NCBI GenBank assembly: GCA_938003725.1
Contig: CALKXX010000233.1
Span: 1-12,677 of the forward strand
Direction of reading: 5' to 3'
DNA length: 12,677 nt
DNA from: an uncultured Sphingomonadaceae bacterium
Lineage (GTDB): Bacteria > Pseudomonadota > Alphaproteobacteria > Sphingomonadales > Sphingomonadaceae
A program made the translations under genes and the position numbers. Every line of letters begins with the position of its first letter. Positions within the stretch are counted from its first letter, which is position 1. Positions 12,648 through 12,677 of the stretch are shown one piece after another. A model generated the notes under the pieces. That model worked only from the letters and a program-made list of their open reading frames with translations, made no database searches and was not told the origin of the DNA.

Positions 12648-12677
12648 TTAACGTTTCGAGAACTGGAAGCTCTTACG
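12648..12677 (-). CDS. rpsI: 30S ribosomal protein S9, C-terminal end only
   Basis: The last nine codons read RKSFQFSKR followed by TAA. The QFSKR ending is the hallmark C-terminus of bacterial S9, whose C-terminal tail reaches the P-site tRNA in the small subunit. The identification rests on this short tail plus the strong terminator immediately downstream, which suits the end of an rplM-rpsI operon. The rest of the gene is outside the window. Confidence 0.8.
   Translation of the reverse strand, partial: RKSFQFSKR

Noticed and set aside
1..12677. CRISPR arrays, tRNA or rRNA genes, IS transposases, or a phage-defence operon
   Set aside because: No regularly spaced repeats, RNA-gene signatures, transposase motifs or typical defence gene sets were seen; the only nuclease is the small GIY-YIG protein.

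Overview
The window reads as chromosomal DNA of an alphaproteobacterium, most likely a sphingomonad with moderate GC (Sphingorhabdus/Parasphingorhabdus/Sphingopyxis-like). This is an inference from the gene order sdhB - PaaI thioesterase - zapE - mdh - sucD, from the protein sequences, and from short CGTC...CCAG palindromes next to a stand-alone GIY-YIG protein. No database search was possible.

Layout. A minus-strand TCA-cycle backbone runs from right to left: sdhB (8040-7258), a hotdog thioesterase, zapE, mdh (3141-2179) and the 5' end of sucD (239-1, cut by the window edge). It is interrupted twice. Between zapE and mdh lies a plus-strand, translationally coupled pair (3461-5595): a large soluble protein tentatively placed in the DUF7064/DUF7065 lipocalin-like group, and an APH-type small-molecule kinase. 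Between mdh and sucD lies an approximately 1.8-kb insert (about 240-2041) with three copies of a hairpin repeat, a GIY-YIG nuclease, and two overlapping genes for exported proteins that look like ancient tandem paralogues.

The most interesting point is the right edge of that insert. Just downstream of mdh is a 29-codon hydrophobic ORF whose stop overlaps (ATGA) a second sucD-like start. That start reads MITLIDENTKVI, against MSILIDKNTKVI for the intact sucD, and after codon 14 it runs straight into a hairpin repeat. The junction looks like the remains of an older mdh - small ORF - sucD arrangement. The working sucD now sits about 1.8 kb further on, coupled to the exported-protein pair. All inserted genes are codirectional with the operon, so sucD could still be transcribed from mdh.

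The right third (8162-12677) holds an envelope-type group: an ATP-grasp ligase and a MobA-like nucleotidyltransferase on the minus strand, and a divergent Wzx/MATE-type flippase on the plus strand. Next come a membrane-anchored alpha/beta hydrolase, an intrinsic terminator, and the last nine codons of rpsI (ribosomal protein S9) at the right edge. sdhA is not beside sdhB in this window.
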